A program made the position numbers and the translations under genes. Below, one piece after another: positions 63,171-64,000 of a stretch of DNA of 64,000 bases. Location of the stretch: contig NC_087066.1 in the NCBI RefSeq assembly GCF_963678635.1, positions 25,809,736 through 25,873,735 on the forward strand, given 5' to 3'. Every line of letters begins with the position of its first letter. Within the stretch, counting starts at the first letter, position 1. Under the pieces are notes generated by a model. The model had not been told where the DNA came from. It ran no database searches and was given only the letters and a program-made list of their open reading frames with translations. This stretch comes from Symsagittifera roscoffensis (taxonomy: Eukaryota > Xenacoelomorpha > Acoela > Convolutidae).

Positions 63171-64000
63171 AACGTTTTACAGTTGCTGTGTTTTAGATTT
63201 TTGGCGATGTTGATGATTTGCTAGAAACATGTTTGTCAAAACCTTTTATGACATCATTGTAAGTGTTTTCTAGCAGCTTCCCTCCCTCAAACAATTGATC
63301 AAATTTTAATAATCCGTTGACTTCCTTCCCTTAAATTTTTTTTTCGTCTGTCCAGGCATGTTCAAGACGGGAATAGTTTCTCATCAAGTTCAAAAGTTGA
63401 GCCTTGGTCAGGTCAAGTCTTAGAACATTCGTACATAACTCTCTCGAAGTCGATGCGCAATGAATACATCTTTTTCATCAATAGTCGCATCACTTTGTCT
63501 TGCTAAAGCAATCGCCTTAGTTAGCGTTACGTTTTCTTGTTCATACAGGAAACCTGTTCATTAGGTTCTCAGATTACACAATTTCCCAAGTAGACCGGTT
63601 ATTCTTACATTGTGTCTGGATGATAGATTATTCTGATTGGGCTCAGCATAATGAAGAGTCTTTTGATGTTGGGCCTGTCTTCCTTTCTGCCGATGTCGAG
63701 AGAGGTTTGGTCCTGGAATCTCAAGTTGAGCATTTTTTCATTTGGGTTTGGTTCTTGTCCGAGTCCATGTTCAGTAGTGTATTGAATATGCTTATCACAA
63801 CAATTAGTCTAATTGTTGTGATATATCATCTTTTAACGTGTTTGACAGATATATCGTCTGAAATTGATACCTTGAGCTCAATTATGCTTTTTTGTCAATT
63901 TGGGACAACTAATGAGCGCAAATGCTTAGTTTTCGGATAAAGCACAGCAAATGCTGCGGATAAAGCAACCTTCTTTAAATTCGAATAAATTGAGATTCAG

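Larger units (their letters stand above)
61180..63720 (-). mobile_element. Decayed non-LTR retrotransposon (ORF1, endonuclease, RT), minus strand
   Basis: Read on the minus strand, right to left, the parts of a LINE-type element appear in order with many breaks. ORF1-like pieces are NVRITGLLG (about 63570-63610) and IAHRLRESY (about 63425-63460). The endonuclease follows (62470-63170), then the linker and RT (61180-62110). Boundaries are approximate. A CR1/Jockey-like lineage is plausible but not shown. Confidence 0.7.

Noticed and set aside
63620-63940. 106-codon plus-strand frame at the right edge
   Set aside because: It is the antisense of the ORF1-like part of the LINE relic.

Overview
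This is AT-rich animal DNA, almost certainly from an invertebrate. It has spliceosomal genes with kilobase introns, several transposon classes, and no bacterial-style gene packing. I cannot name the species. There are three host-gene fragments. A FLYWCH-type zinc-finger protein runs off the left edge on the minus strand (1-262). A complete two-exon SLC18-like major facilitator transporter lies at 20352-27344 (+). The 3' half of a pentameric ligand-gated ion channel lies at 27658-34275 (-), tail to tail with the transporter. The channel is unusual: its Cys-loop has no cysteines and its M3-M4 loop is very short, so it looks more like the prokaryotic channels GLIC and ELIC than a nicotinic or GABA receptor.

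Most of the rest is mobile DNA. From 4114 to 15165 there are two head-to-tail, decayed Ty3/gypsy copies, probably of the Mag/K02A2.6 type, joined by one 234-bp LTR. Copy A has lost gag and copy B has lost the integrase core. Both share the same internal frameshifts, so the pair probably arose by duplicating an already broken element.

The most striking object is an 18,919-bp LTR element at 41208-60126. Its two 410-bp LTRs differ at only 2 positions. It encodes a basic pre-gag protein, a 1,921-codon gag-pro-RT-RNase H frame, and, after one in-frame TGA, the rest of RNase H plus a DD35E/GPY-F integrase. Downstream is a compact virus-like block: two tiny membrane proteins, a 378-codon frame with no ATG, an 872-aa envelope-like glycoprotein, and two unrecognised proteins of 286 and 304 aa. 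Neighbouring frames overlap by ATGA or by 13 nt, and a well-formed 79-nt intron follows the last one. The glycoprotein has features I associate with chuvirus glycoproteins, so this may be a gypsy element that captured a negative-strand RNA-virus envelope.

The remaining space holds a hAT-type MITE with a perfect 8-bp target duplication plus two relatives, two large fold-back-like elements, a TIR pair at 21.5-22.1 kb, a GC-rich 30-bp minisatellite with a large hairpin, and a satellite-like family (528 bp near 16-17 kb, about 1-kb units at 36-41 kb). A minus-strand relic of a non-LTR retrotransposon (ORF1, endonuclease, RT) sits at the right end. No tRNA, rRNA or CRISPR was seen. All calls come from reading the sequence; no alignment or database search was run.
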